This document shows positions 14,753-23,447 of a stretch of 64,000 bases of DNA, one piece after another (the first letter of the stretch is position 1; each line of letters starts with the position of its first letter). The notes below the pieces were generated by a model. It was not told the DNA's origin. It ran no database searches and was given only the letters and a program-made list of their open reading frames with translations. Source of the stretch: Ovoidimarina sp038744785 (GTDB lineage: Bacteria > Pseudomonadota > Alphaproteobacteria > Rhodobacterales > Rhodobacteraceae); assembly GCA_038744785.1 (NCBI GenBank), contig JBCDLX010000026.1:8375-72374 (forward strand), in the 5' to 3' direction. Both the position numbers and the translations under genes were made by a program.

Positions 14753-17700
14753 TCAGGCGACGTCGTCAAGCCGCGACAGCGCTTCGACGATCCGGGCAAG
14801 CTCTGCTTCTTTCTCGGCCGCAAGCTCGCGCGTCTCTGCAACAACGTCTTTGGGGGCGCTTTCCATGAATTTCGGATTCTTCAGCCGCCCGTTCAGGCCG
14901 CGAAGATCCTTTTCCAGCTTGTCGCGGGATTTGGACAGGCGCGCGTGTTCCGCCCCGATGTCGATGATATCCGCAAGCGGCAGGCAATAGGTGCCCCCCG
15001 GAACCGTGATCGTGGCCGATCCTTTGGGCATCGCCGTGGCCGGCGTGATCCCGTCGATCCGGGCGAGGCGCTTGATCAGATCTTCGTTCCGCTCAAACGC
15101 CGCGCGGCCTGCATCGTCCAGGTCAAGTTCCAGAAGCTCGATCTTCAGCGATGCGGGCACGTTCATCTCGCCCCGGACCGACCGGACGTTTTCAATAATC
15201 GCGATCACCCAGTCGATTTCACTGTCCGCGTCCCGGTCGGCAAGGTCCGCCGCCGTGTAGACGGGCCAATCGGCGTGGACGAGCATCTTTGCCCGGTCGC
15301 CGCTTGCGCCCCAAAGCTCTTCGGTGACGAACGGCATGATCGGGTGCAAAAGGATCAGGCATTGATCCAGCACCCAGGCCATCGTGGCGCGGGTTTCGGC
15401 GGCGACGGCCGCGTCGTCGGATGCAAAGAGCGGTTTTGAAAACTCCAAATACCAGTCGCAGACCTTGCCCCAGACAAAGGCGTAAAGCGCGTTTGCCGCG
15501 TCGTTGAAGCGGTAGGCGGCAAGGGCTGCGTCAACCTCTTCCCGAACCCGCGCGGTTTCGCCCATGATCCAGCGGTTCACGGTGTGGTTCGGGGCGGGCT
15601 GGCCCGTATCGCCGGACGCAACCCCGTTCATCTCGGCGAACCGGAACGCGTTCCACAGCTTCGTGCCGAAATTCCGATAGCCTGCGATCCGCTGCGTGGA
15701 CAGTTTCAGGTCGCGGCCCATCGCGGCCATGGATGTCAGCGTGAAGCGCACCGCATCCGCGCCGAATTCATCGACCAGATCAAGGGGGTCAAGGACGTTG
15801 CCCAGGGATTTCGACATCTTCTTGCCCTTCTCGTCGCGGACGAGCGCGTGGACATAGACCGTGTCGAAAGGTCGTTCGTTTACAACGGCATATTGCATCA
15901 TCATCATCCGGGCGACCCAGAAAAAGATGATGTCGAACCCGGTGATCAGGACAGAGGTCGGGAAGTATTTCTTCAGTTCCTCTGTGTCTTCGGGCCAGCC
16001 CAGCGTGCCGATCGGCCAGAGGCCGGAGGAGAACCACGTGTCGAGGACGTCGGGGTCGCGGCGAAGTGTGACGCTCGCCCATCTGATTGATCCATCCTCA
16101 TACTGAATTCCGCCGGCGGCGCCCATGGGAGCAGGAAGTCCCGGTTCGTCAGCGTCGATATGAACGTCTTCGCCCAAGAGGGTTTTGTAAAAGGCCGAAG
16201 CCTTTTCTTTTGCGCCTTCAAGTGTTTCCGCGCAAAAGTGTTCGCCGAACTCATCTATGACGCGTTTCTTGTTCTTTGCGAATTTAGGCCCATACCAAAC
16301 CGGAATCTGGTGTCCCCACCAAAGCTGGCGCGATATACACCAAGGTTCGATTTCGCGCAGCCAGTTGAAATAGACCTTCTTGTCCTGCTCGGGCAGAATT
16401 TGAACGTCGCCCTTTTCGACCGCCGTGATCGCGGGGCCGACGATCTTTTCGGCATCGACGAACCACTGATCGGTCAGCATCGGTTCGATGACGACCTTGG
16501 ACCGGTCGCCGTAGGGCGCCATGATCTTTTTCGCCTCGACCAGCGGGACCGCCACGACGTCGTCGTCGGCCTTCGGCTTGCCGCCAAGGCGGGCGTCGTC
16601 CGAGGTGGTCATGACCGCAAGGCCCTCGGACGTGATCTGGTCGATCACTCGTTTCCGCGCGTCGAACCGGTCAAGCCCGCGCAGGTCGTCGGGCACAAGG
16701 TTGACCGCGTCGCACTCAGCCTCGCCCAGCGTGCGTTCGCCGCGCGCCACGGACAGGGCCAGCGCGGCCTCTTCGGCATAAGGTTTGCCGTCGGCGCGCA
16801 TGTTCCCGGCCGTGTCCATCAGCCGGTACATCGGGATCTTGCCGCGCTTGGCGACCTCGTAGTCGTTGAAATCGTGCGCCCCGGTGATCTTCACTGCGCC
16901 CGAGCCGAAATCGGGATCGGGGTATTCGTCGGTGATGATCGGGATCAGGCGGCGGTGTTCTTTCGGCCCAACGGGGATCTCGCACAACTGACCGACGATG
17001 GGCGCATAGCGGTCGTCAGACGGATGGACGGCAACCGCGCCGTCGCCCAGCATCGTTTCGGGCCGGGTCGTCGCGATCGAGATGTAATCGCGGGTTTCAC
17101 GCAGAACCTCGTTCCCGTCCTCGTCCTTCTCAACGTATTCATAGGTCGCCCCGCCGGCGAGCGGGTATTTGAAGTGCCACATATGCCCGTCGACTTCGAT
17201 GTTCTCGACCTCGAGATCCGAAATCGCGGTTTCAAAATGGGGGTCCCAATTGACCAGCCGCTTGCCGCGATAGATCAGGCCCTTGTTGTACATATCAACA
17301 AAGACGCGGATCACCGCGTCGTGGAAGTTCTGGCCGCCCGGTGTGTCGCCCGGGTCGCCGGGGGCCCCGGCCATCGTGAACGCCTCGCGATCCCAGTCGC
17401 AGGACGCGCCCAGCCGTTCCAACTGTTCGCGGATATTGCCGCGGGATTTTTTCTTCTGCTCCCAGACGAGATCGAGAAAATCGTTGCGGCTGAAATCCGT
17501 GCGGCGCTGGTTCGTCTTCGCCAGTTCCCGCTCGACAACCATCTGGGTTGCGATGCCCGCATGGTCCGTGCCGGGCTGCCAGAGCGTGTCGAACCCCCGC
17601 ATCCGGTGCCACCGGATCAGGATATCCTGAAGCGTGTTGTTGAACGCGTGGCCCATGTGCAGGTTGCCGGTCACGTTCGGCGGCGGGATCACGATGGAAA

Positions 17701-17806
17701 ACGTGTCCGCGCGCGAGGCATTTGCGCCCGCGGCAAACGCCTTGGCGTGTTCCCAGGCTTTCATGATCCGCGGCTCTGCGGTCTTGGCGTCGAAGGTCTT
17801 GTCCAT
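14753..17806 (-). CDS. valS: Valine-tRNA ligase
   Basis: 1017 residues, preceded by GGAGAG. Class I aminoacyl-tRNA synthetase that charges tRNA-Val and edits mischarged threonine. It has the HIGH-type motif in PPPNVTGNLHMGHAF, the KMSKS motif in KGKKMSKSLGN, the editing CP1 domain in between, and a C-terminal coiled coil (LSKSRDKLEKDLRGLNGRL) typical of ValS. The adjacent rpiB gene lies upstream on the same strand with 91 bases between. The antisense strand contains a long spurious open frame (16160-17869) explained by codon bias. Confidence 0.97.
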   Translation of the reverse strand: MDKTFDAKTAEPRIMKAWEHAKAFAAGANASRADTFSIVIPPPNVTGNLHMGHAFNNTLQDILIRWHRMRGFDTLWQPGTDHAGIATQMVVERELAKTNQRRTDFSRNDFLDLVWEQKKKSRGNIREQLERLGASCDWDREAFTMAGAPGDPGDTPGGQNFHDAVIRVFVDMYNKGLIYRGKRLVNWDPHFETAISDLEVENIEVDGHMWHFKYPLAGGATYEYVEKDEDGNEVLRETRDYISIATTRPETMLGDGAVAVHPSDDRYAPIVGQLCEIPVGPKEHRRLIPIITDEYPDPDFGSGAVKITGAHDFNDYEVAKRGKIPMYRLMDTAGNMRADGKPYAEEAALALSVARGERTLGEAECDAVNLVPDDLRGLDRFDARKRVIDQITSEGLAVMTTSDDARLGGKPKADDDVVAVPLVEAKKIMAPYGDRSKVVIEPMLTDQWFVDAEKIVGPAITAVEKGDVQILPEQDKKVYFNWLREIEPWCISRQLWWGHQIPVWYGPKFAKNKKRVIDEFGEHFCAETLEGAKEKASAFYKTLLGEDVHIDADEPGLPAPMGAAGGIQYEDGSIRWASVTLRRDPDVLDTWFSSGLWPIGTLGWPEDTEELKKYFPTSVLITGFDIIFFWVARMMMMQYAVVNERPFDTVYVHALVRDEKGKKMSKSLGNVLDPLDLVDEFGADAVRFTLTSMAAMGRDLKLSTQRIAGYRNFGTKLWNAFRFAEMNGVASGDTGQPAPNHTVNRWIMGETARVREEVDAALAAYRFNDAANALYAFVWGKVCDWYLEFSKPLFASDDAAVAAETRATMAWVLDQCLILLHPIMPFVTEELWGASGDRAKMLVHADWPVYTAADLADRDADSEIDWVIAIIENVRSVRGEMNVPASLKIELLELDLDDAGRAAFERNEDLIKRLARIDGITPATAMPKGSATITVPGGTYCLPLADIIDIGAEHARLSKSRDKLEKDLRGLNGRLKNPKFMESAPKDVVAETRELAAEKEAELARIVEALSRLDDVA

Positions 17807-17897
17807 GCGCGTCTCTCCGGTTCGGACGGGGAGATAGCCCGTGCGCGCGGGGAGTGGAAGGGTTGTTAAGCACGCAAACCGGGACGGCGCGCGCCGA

Positions 17898-18347
17898 TCA
17901 GCCCCCGGCAGGTTCGATCATCTCGACCCGTGTCGCGTGACGGCCGCCTTCGAACGTGGCGTCAAGGAACGCATCGACGATGCTGATCGCTAGCCCGTGC
18001 CCCACGACGCGTGCGCCGATGGACAGCATATTCGCATCATTGTGCGCGCGGATCATCTGTGCCGAATACGCGTCCGCGCACACGCCGCAACGGATACCCG
18101 GCACTTTGTTGGCGGCCATCATGATCCCTTGCCCCGTTCCGCACAGGATGATCCCATACCGGCAATCGCCCGATGTAACGCGCGCCGCGGCGGCTTGCGC
18201 ATGCGTGGGATAGTGCGTGCTTTCGGGGGTCGTAGGGCCAATATCGACCGGCTCCCAGCCCCGCTCTGCGATATGGGCCGCAATGGCTTGCCGCAGCGCG
18301 ATTGCCACATGGTCGCTCGACAGGACGATACGGACGTTTTCGGTCAT
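17898..18347 (-). CDS. rpiB: Ribose-5-phosphate isomerase B
   Basis: 149 residues. RpiB/LacAB family signature: SSDHVAIALR at the N-terminus, CGTGQGIMMAANKVPGIR with the active-site Cys in the middle, and the ARVVGHGLAISIVDAFL helix at the end. It interconverts ribose 5-phosphate and ribulose 5-phosphate in the non-oxidative pentose phosphate pathway. The usual DHAGY motif reads DHVAI here, a modest deviation. Last 10 residues (VEMIEPAGG) are a normal tail. Confidence 0.92.
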   Translation of the reverse strand: MTENVRIVLSSDHVAIALRQAIAAHIAERGWEPVDIGPTTPESTHYPTHAQAAAARVTSGDCRYGIILCGTGQGIMMAANKVPGIRCGVCADAYSAQMIRAHNDANMLSIGARVVGHGLAISIVDAFLDATFEGGRHATRVEMIEPAGG

Positions 18348-18429
18348 GTCTGGATGCGCCTTTTGCCGGTTGGTTGCGACCTGGGCGGTTTAGACCATTC
18401 GCAGGCCAGCCGCACAACCCGTGTGCCCA

Positions 18430-19482
18430 TCAGGCGTCAAGCGGAGCGTGAAGCCGGGTTTCCTTCGTAACAATGCCGCCCCTGTCCCCAACGGCGATCG
18501 ACCCATATCGCTCTGCAAAGCTTGGCGGCAGGTCCCTGTCGCCGGGCAGCGACAGCCAAAGCCGCAGAAGGTGGCGGCGCCGTTCGGGCTCGGGCCAATC
18601 GGTGAAGCCTGTGCGGTCGTGAAGCTGCGCGTGGTTATAGACGAACTGCATGTCGCCCGGCTCCAGATCCATGACGAAATGAAGCTTAGGGTCGTTGGCA
18701 AACCGATCAAACAAGTCAAGCGCCTCGATATGGGTCGGCGAAAGCGGGAACGCCCCGTCGAACCGCTGTGCGCTGTCAATGTATTGGCGCTGGTAGCAAA
18801 CAGTCAGGCGACCGGCATGCCAGGAAAACACCGGTATTGAGAAGAACGGCTTTGCGCCGGGAGGGATCTCGCCCCGCCGGTCGGTTGAGATCGGATCAAA
18901 CAGGCACGCACACAAGTCGGGGCGCGTCGCCATCATCCGATTGTAGATCGTTTCGGCACTGACCAGAAGCGACCGCCCGCCTTCGCGCGCCGTTTGCAGG
19001 CACAAAAGCCCGACCACATCGGCGCTGTCAGTGTGAAAGGTCTGGCGTTCGGCGGTCTGATAGATGCGGGTCTTTGGGTCGGATGACGTGGCGCCCGTAT
19101 CGCGAACGTGACCCAGAATATGCCCTGCGGCGTTCTGGGACCTGGCCAAGCCCAGATGCGCGCCGATCCCGCAAAAGACTGTAGCGGCAAATGCTTGGCT
19201 ATAGGTGTTCACCGGCAGGCCGCGCAGGATCTCGACCCCGGTGCCGGACCGAAGCTTGTCCTGCAGCTTGCGAAGATGCGCATGGAACCGCGCCAGCGGA
19301 AACTCTGACACCGTAATCTCGCCGATGTCCTTTTCTAGTTCCAGGTAATGGCGTGCGGCTTGTTCCAGATCGGCAATATCTTCGGGCGTCAGCGTTACCA
19401 GCCAACGTTCGGGATGCGCTGCCATCTCGGCACCGATCCACGCGCCGGGTCCTGTGATCTGGCTTGGGCGATCTTGCGTCAT
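18430..19482 (-). CDS. TauD/TfdA-family Fe(II)/2-oxoglutarate dioxygenase
   Basis: 350 residues from ATG 19480-19482, chosen because a very strong RBS (AGGAGGAG) precedes it. The jelly-roll iron site is complete: His150-Thr-Asp152 in QTFHTDSAD and distal His288 in YNHAQLHDR; an arginine in RRRHLLRLWL would bind 2-oxoglutarate. The family hydroxylates or cleaves small organic compounds such as taurine, betaines or phenoxy herbicides. The N-terminal 80 residues (LTPEDIADLEQAARHYLELEKD) form a helical extension. No transporter or pathway gene nearby identifies the substrate. Confidence 0.82.
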   Translation of the reverse strand: MTQDRPSQITGPGAWIGAEMAAHPERWLVTLTPEDIADLEQAARHYLELEKDIGEITVSEFPLARFHAHLRKLQDKLRSGTGVEILRGLPVNTYSQAFAATVFCGIGAHLGLARSQNAAGHILGHVRDTGATSSDPKTRIYQTAERQTFHTDSADVVGLLCLQTAREGGRSLLVSAETIYNRMMATRPDLCACLFDPISTDRRGEIPPGAKPFFSIPVFSWHAGRLTVCYQRQYIDSAQRFDGAFPLSPTHIEALDLFDRFANDPKLHFVMDLEPGDMQFVYNHAQLHDRTGFTDWPEPERRRHLLRLWLSLPGDRDLPPSFAERYGSIAVGDRGGIVTKETRLHAPLDA

Positions 19483-19670
19483 TTGCTCCTCCTGAGCGCA
19501 CACTGCCTTCGCGCGTATCGCGTCGTCAGGCCCGATTACGACATCGCGGAACCAGGGTCCGTCACGCGGCAATCAACATTTGACGCAGCGTAGAGGCATA
19601 GGGACGCTTTCGTGTCTGGCGCAAGGACGAAATCCATGCTAGACGTGCTCCAGGCTAATGGGTGGCATTG

Positions 19671-20579
19671 ATGAGTAAGTACGTATTCGCGGCTTTGGCC
19701 GCTCTCCTGATGACGGGTAGCGTTGCACAAGCTGCAACGATCCAGCTTTTTCTCGAAGAAGAATTCACGTTCGACGCGTCAGCGTTGGCGTATAAGCCGC
19801 CTTCGGCGCCTGGGGACGAAGGGACACTGTTTCTGGGAAGTGATTCTGAAGGCCCCGGTCGGGACGGAACGATCACGAAGTGTACGTTGTCGGGCGGGTG
19901 TGTAGACGCCTTTGAGACGGGCTTCGGACAGATCGGCGGGCTCGCGGTTATGGGCGACAATCTGGTTGTTGTGGACACGGTAGCCAGCCAGGCAAAGGTG
20001 GGCATCTTCGATTCCGCTGCCACCGGTGACGCAACGCCGCTTTCGACGTTCGACGCTTTCACGCGGTTTTTTGATGACGATCCTTCGCTCGGGGATCCGG
20101 ACGCCGTCTATTTCGATGCAAGCACAAATGAAATCGTCGTGGCCGACGAGTTCGAAGCGCGCCTAGACTTTTACTCGCTCAGCGGGGATTTGCTTCGCAG
20201 CTGGGACACCACAAGCTTTTCGGACATCTTGACCGAACCCCAGGGGCTGACGCGTGATCCGATCACCGGCAACTACCTGATCGCCAACGACACCGGGGGC
20301 ACAAACGGTGCGGGGCTTCTGTTCGAAGTGTCTTCAAACGGCGCGGTTCTGAACACCTATGAGTTCTTCGGGACGGACGACAGACCACTGGTGGATATTG
20401 AAGGTCTGTCATTCGATTCGGCAAACAATCGCTTGTTTGTCGCTTTCGACCAAGAGGACACCGTCGCGACCTTCGCGTTCACGCCAACGGTCGTGCCGCT
20501 GCCGCCAGCCGGCATGTTCCTGTTGGCGGGTGTCGCGGCATTTGGTTTCGTACGCCGCAAACGTGGAAACCGGGCTTAA
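19671..20579 (+). CDS. Exported VPLPA-CTERM protein with beta-propeller-like repeats
   Basis: 302 residues from ATG 19671; GTG 19662 and TTG 19668 are alternatives. An N-terminal signal peptide (MSKYVFAALAALLMTGSVAQA) and a C-terminal sorting tail, VPLPPAGMFLLAGVAAFGF followed by RRKRGNR, define a PEP-CTERM variant (VPLPA type) processed by an exosortase. The middle has repeated strands of the type DAVYFDASTNEIVVADEF, GLTRDPITGNYLIAND and GLSFDSANNRLFVAFD, resembling NHL/SMP-30 or SdiA-regulated beta-propellers. The likely role is a surface or extracellular-matrix protein. No exosortase gene is in the window. Its stop overlaps the convergent Lrp gene by 4 bases. Confidence 0.78.
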   Translation: MSKYVFAALAALLMTGSVAQAATIQLFLEEEFTFDASALAYKPPSAPGDEGTLFLGSDSEGPGRDGTITKCTLSGGCVDAFETGFGQIGGLAVMGDNLVVVDTVASQAKVGIFDSAATGDATPLSTFDAFTRFFDDDPSLGDPDAVYFDASTNEIVVADEFEARLDFYSLSGDLLRSWDTTSFSDILTEPQGLTRDPITGNYLIANDTGGTNGAGLLFEVSSNGAVLNTYEFFGTDDRPLVDIEGLSFDSANNRLFVAFDQEDTVATFAFTPTVVPLPPAGMFLLAGVAAFGFVRRKRGNRA

Positions 20580-21007
20580 ACGGCCCGGTCGATTTTCTTC
20601 GACAGGTGCACCAGGCTTTCTGAGCTTCGAATTCCGGGAACCATTCCGATTGCGTCCAAAACCCGGTCAAGTTCTTCGGTCGACCCCGTCGATATCGCCA
20701 GGATGAAATCGAACCGCCCTGTGGTCGTCGTGGCCTGCGTGATCTCGGGCATGGATTGAAGCCGTGCCAGCACTTGCGCGGTGCTGCGGGGTTCAATCTG
20801 TATCAGGGCTGTCGCCTGGACGCGACGCGCATGTCCGGCTGCGCCCAGCCGCACCGTGTATCCAGCGATCACGCCGGACAGTTCAAGCCGGTCCAGACGG
20901 GCTTGAACCGTCGAGCGTGCGACACCGAGCTTCTTGGCCAGAACGGCCACCGGCAGCCGCGCATTTGCACCCAAAAGGCGCAACATTTCTTTGTCGAGGT
21001 CATCCAT
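20576..21007 (-). CDS. Lrp/AsnC-family transcriptional regulator
   Basis: 143 residues from ATG 21005-21007 (MDDLDKEML). Residues 1-60 are the winged/HTH domain (LLGANARLPVAVLAKKLGVARSTVQARLDRLE), residues 65-140 the RAM ligand-binding domain (TTTTGRFDFILAIS, SSESLVHLSKKI). It is divergent from the ornithine decarboxylase-type gene, with a palindrome (21020-21039) just before its own start, which suggests control of both by an amino acid such as ornithine, lysine or arginine. The ligand is inferred from neighbourhood only. Confidence 0.88.
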   Translation of the reverse strand: MDDLDKEMLRLLGANARLPVAVLAKKLGVARSTVQARLDRLELSGVIAGYTVRLGAAGHARRVQATALIQIEPRSTAQVLARLQSMPEITQATTTTGRFDFILAISTGSTEELDRVLDAIGMVPGIRSSESLVHLSKKIDRAV

Positions 21008-21019
21008 AGTGATCGACAC

Positions 21020-21039
21020 TTCTGACGATATGTTCAGAA
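21020..21039. promoter_or_regulatory. Candidate Lrp-family operator
   Basis: TTCTGA (21020-21025) and TCAGAA (21034-21039) form an inverted repeat with an 8-base spacer, 13 bases upstream of the Lrp-type start codon and about 90 bases upstream of the divergent decarboxylase gene. Position fits autoregulation. Confidence 0.4.
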
Positions 21040-21129
21040 TTACCAGAAAAATCGACAAAGTGACGACCCATTCCACCGTGGATCTGTCAGAGACTTAGGT
21101 GGCGCAAACAACGAAAAGGTCTGACCCAG

Positions 21130-22281
21130 ATGAGCCGTCTTCCTGCCGTTTGGCCCAACCCGCGAAGTCATCTTCGCACCGTTCAGCCGGATCAGCCTGT
21201 GCTCTATTTTCTTCCCGATGCACTGCACGCAACAGCGTGCCGCTTTCAGGCTGGGTTTCCCGGGCTGGTGACCTACGCGGTCAAGGCCAACGACTTGCAT
21301 CCGGTGCTCGAAAACCTGGTGCAGGCGGGTCTCATGGCTTTCGATGTCGCCTCGCCAGACGAAATCGCAAAGGTTCGCGCGGTGTCCGACACAGTTGAGA
21401 TACACTACAATAACCCAGTGCGATCGCAGCGCGAGATCCGGTCGGCCATAGCACAGGGGGTCCGGTCTTTCTCGGTCGACGACATGGGCGAGCTCGAAAA
21501 GCTTGCCGCCCTGGTCAGTTCTGCGGGTGTCGAGGTCTCTGTGCGGATTAAGCTAACCGTTGCGGGCGGATACTACGACTTCGGATCGAAGTTTGGCGCA
21601 GAACCGGATCAATGCGTCGTACTTCTTCGACGCGCCGCTGCGCTGGGTTTCGACACATCGATGACGTTTCACCCGGGGACGCAATGCGAAGAGCCGACCG
21701 CGTGGACGGCCTATATCGAAGCGGCGGCTGAGGTTGCGCGCGCTGCCGGTGTGAAGCTGCACCGATTGAACGTGGGGGGTGGCTTTCCAGCCCACCGGGT
21801 TGCCGAAGCTCCCGATCTCGAAGCGATTTTTGAACGCATTGCGCAATCGGTGGCGGCAGCGTTCGGACGCGACGCGCCAGATCTCGTTTGCGAGCCGGGT
21901 CGGGCGATGGTTGCGGAAGCCTTTCAACTTGCTGCTTGTGTGAAATCGCGCAGGGACGACGGACGGGTCTACTTGAACGATGGAGTCTATGGCGGGATGG
22001 CTGAGGCTGCGCTGATCGGCTCGGTCGATCGGACGGCCGTGTTCAGCCCGACGGGCGTACAGCGCGTCGGCCCGCATTTTGACGCGGTGGTGTTCGGACC
22101 CACCTGTGACAGTCTGGACCGTATCAAGGGGACTGTGTCGCTTCCCAGAACAATCGCCGAAGGCGATTACGTCCTCTTCGATGGTATGGGGGGGTACTCG
22201 ACAGCCACGCTAACCCGTTTCAATGGCTACGGTGCTCTTGAGATTGTTACAGTGGATCGCGGTTCGGATCACGGGACCTAA
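21130..22281 (+). CDS. Fold type III PLP decarboxylase, ornithine decarboxylase type
   Basis: 383 residues. Alanine racemase-like barrel with PLP lysine Lys52 in TYAVKAND, substrate-facing loop HPGTQCEE, the phosphate-binding GGGFP (217-221) and EPGRAM, and the second-subunit catalytic Cys326 in FGPTCDSLD. That last motif is the hallmark of ornithine/lysine (or related diamine-forming) decarboxylases as opposed to diaminopimelate decarboxylase. The reaction would give putrescine or cadaverine for polyamine synthesis. It faces an Lrp-type regulator across a 122-base shared promoter region. Confidence 0.83.
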   Translation: MSRLPAVWPNPRSHLRTVQPDQPVLYFLPDALHATACRFQAGFPGLVTYAVKANDLHPVLENLVQAGLMAFDVASPDEIAKVRAVSDTVEIHYNNPVRSQREIRSAIAQGVRSFSVDDMGELEKLAALVSSAGVEVSVRIKLTVAGGYYDFGSKFGAEPDQCVVLLRRAAALGFDTSMTFHPGTQCEEPTAWTAYIEAAAEVARAAGVKLHRLNVGGGFPAHRVAEAPDLEAIFERIAQSVAAAFGRDAPDLVCEPGRAMVAEAFQLAACVKSRRDDGRVYLNDGVYGGMAEAALIGSVDRTAVFSPTGVQRVGPHFDAVVFGPTCDSLDRIKGTVSLPRTIAEGDYVLFDGMGGYSTATLTRFNGYGALEIVTVDRGSDHGT

Positions 22282-22367
22282 ACCAATTGTAAACGAGTTT
22301 TCCTCGACGGGTGGGACGACCAGCGCGATACTTACGTTATGAAAGGCGCTGAAGACAGAGAAGTACG

Positions 22368-23444
22368 ATGAGCCTGATCGCTGGATTGCGCGGGTTTCTT
22401 GCCCGGCTCGGACGAGCGGAACAGACACCGCCCCGTCCGGCGCGGGGCCCCCTGGATCACGTGCTGATTATCGACGGGACCATGTCCCGACTTGATCCCG
22501 GTTCAGAGACCAATGCAGGCCTGGTTTACAAGCTCTTGTCCGAGGTTGATCCGGCGGCCGGCCTTTCACTGCGATATGAAGCAGGCGTTCAGTGGCACAG
22601 CTGGCGGCACACGCTGGACATCATCGAGGGGCGGGGGATCAATCGTCAGATCCGTCGGATGTATGGGTTCTTGGCCTCACGCTATCGTCCCGGTGATCGC
22701 ATTTTTCTTATGGGATATTCCCGCGGCGCCTATGCGGTGCGCTCGCTTGCAGGCATGATCGACAGGGTTGGGCTCCTCAGGTCCGAGCATGCGACAGAAC
22801 GCAACATTCAGATCGCCTACCGGCACTACCAGCGCTCCACCTGCGGCGCAGCACACAAGGCATTCGTCAAGCGCTTCTGCCACCCGGATGCGCCCATCGA
22901 GATGGTTGGGGTCTGGGATACTGTGAAGGCACTTGGGTTCCGCGCTCCTCTGGTCTGGCGCTGGTCGGAACGGGCGCACATGTTTCATGATCACCGGCTT
23001 GGCCGCCAAATTCGAAACGGATTTCACGCACTCGCATTGGACGAGACGCGAGAGGCCTTTACCCCTGTGCTTTGGGAGACGCCAGAATATCATACCGGGC
23101 ATCTCGAACAAGTTTGGTTCAAGGGCAGCCACGGGGATGTCGGAGGGCAGCTATCTGGATTTCAGGCCGCTCGACCACTGTCGAACATTCCGCTTGTCTG
23201 GATGCTGAACAAAGCCGAAGCGCTGAACCTTGCGCTTCCCGATGGTTGGCGTGCGCGGTTTCCAACAGATGCCTCTGCGCCGTCCTGCGGCTCGATGCGT
23301 GGATGGGGCAAGTTCTTTGTTCTGCGGAGCCGGCGAACGGTGGGGCGTAATCCATCCGAGGCGCTGCACTCGACCGTCCGGCGCGCCGGACAGACCAGAC
23401 GCTGGCCGCTGCCTGCGCTGCCCTTTCGCCGAATGTCGGGATAG
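22368..23444 (+). CDS. DUF2235 alpha/beta-hydrolase-like protein
   Basis: 358 residues. DUF2235 signature: LIIDGTMSRLDP at residues about 30-41, the nucleophile elbow GYSRGAYAVRSLAG, VGVWDTVKALG, ALDETREAFTPVLWE and QVWFKGSHGDVGGQ with a catalytic-type His and Asp. Family members include type VI secretion phospholipases (Tle1), but no secretion gene, adaptor or immunity gene lies here and the protein has no PAAR or VgrG-like region. A housekeeping lipase or acyl hydrolase role is equally possible. The C-terminal 60 residues are Arg-rich. Convergent with the DUF3095 gene, 3 bases apart. Confidence 0.78.
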   Translation: MSLIAGLRGFLARLGRAEQTPPRPARGPLDHVLIIDGTMSRLDPGSETNAGLVYKLLSEVDPAAGLSLRYEAGVQWHSWRHTLDIIEGRGINRQIRRMYGFLASRYRPGDRIFLMGYSRGAYAVRSLAGMIDRVGLLRSEHATERNIQIAYRHYQRSTCGAAHKAFVKRFCHPDAPIEMVGVWDTVKALGFRAPLVWRWSERAHMFHDHRLGRQIRNGFHALALDETREAFTPVLWETPEYHTGHLEQVWFKGSHGDVGGQLSGFQAARPLSNIPLVWMLNKAEALNLALPDGWRARFPTDASAPSCGSMRGWGKFFVLRSRRTVGRNPSEALHSTVRRAGQTRRWPLPALPFRRMSG

Positions 23445-23447
23445 CGC

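Noticed and set aside
16160..17869. 569-codon open frame on the plus strand
   Set aside because: Fully antisense to valS, whose protein is unambiguous. Long antisense frames are common in GC-rich codon-biased genes, and the product has no recognisable domain.
22368..23444. Type VI secretion effector (Tle1-like DUF2235)
   Set aside because: No VgrG, PAAR, adaptor or immunity gene next to it; the neighbours are housekeeping or DUF genes, so an effector call is not supported.
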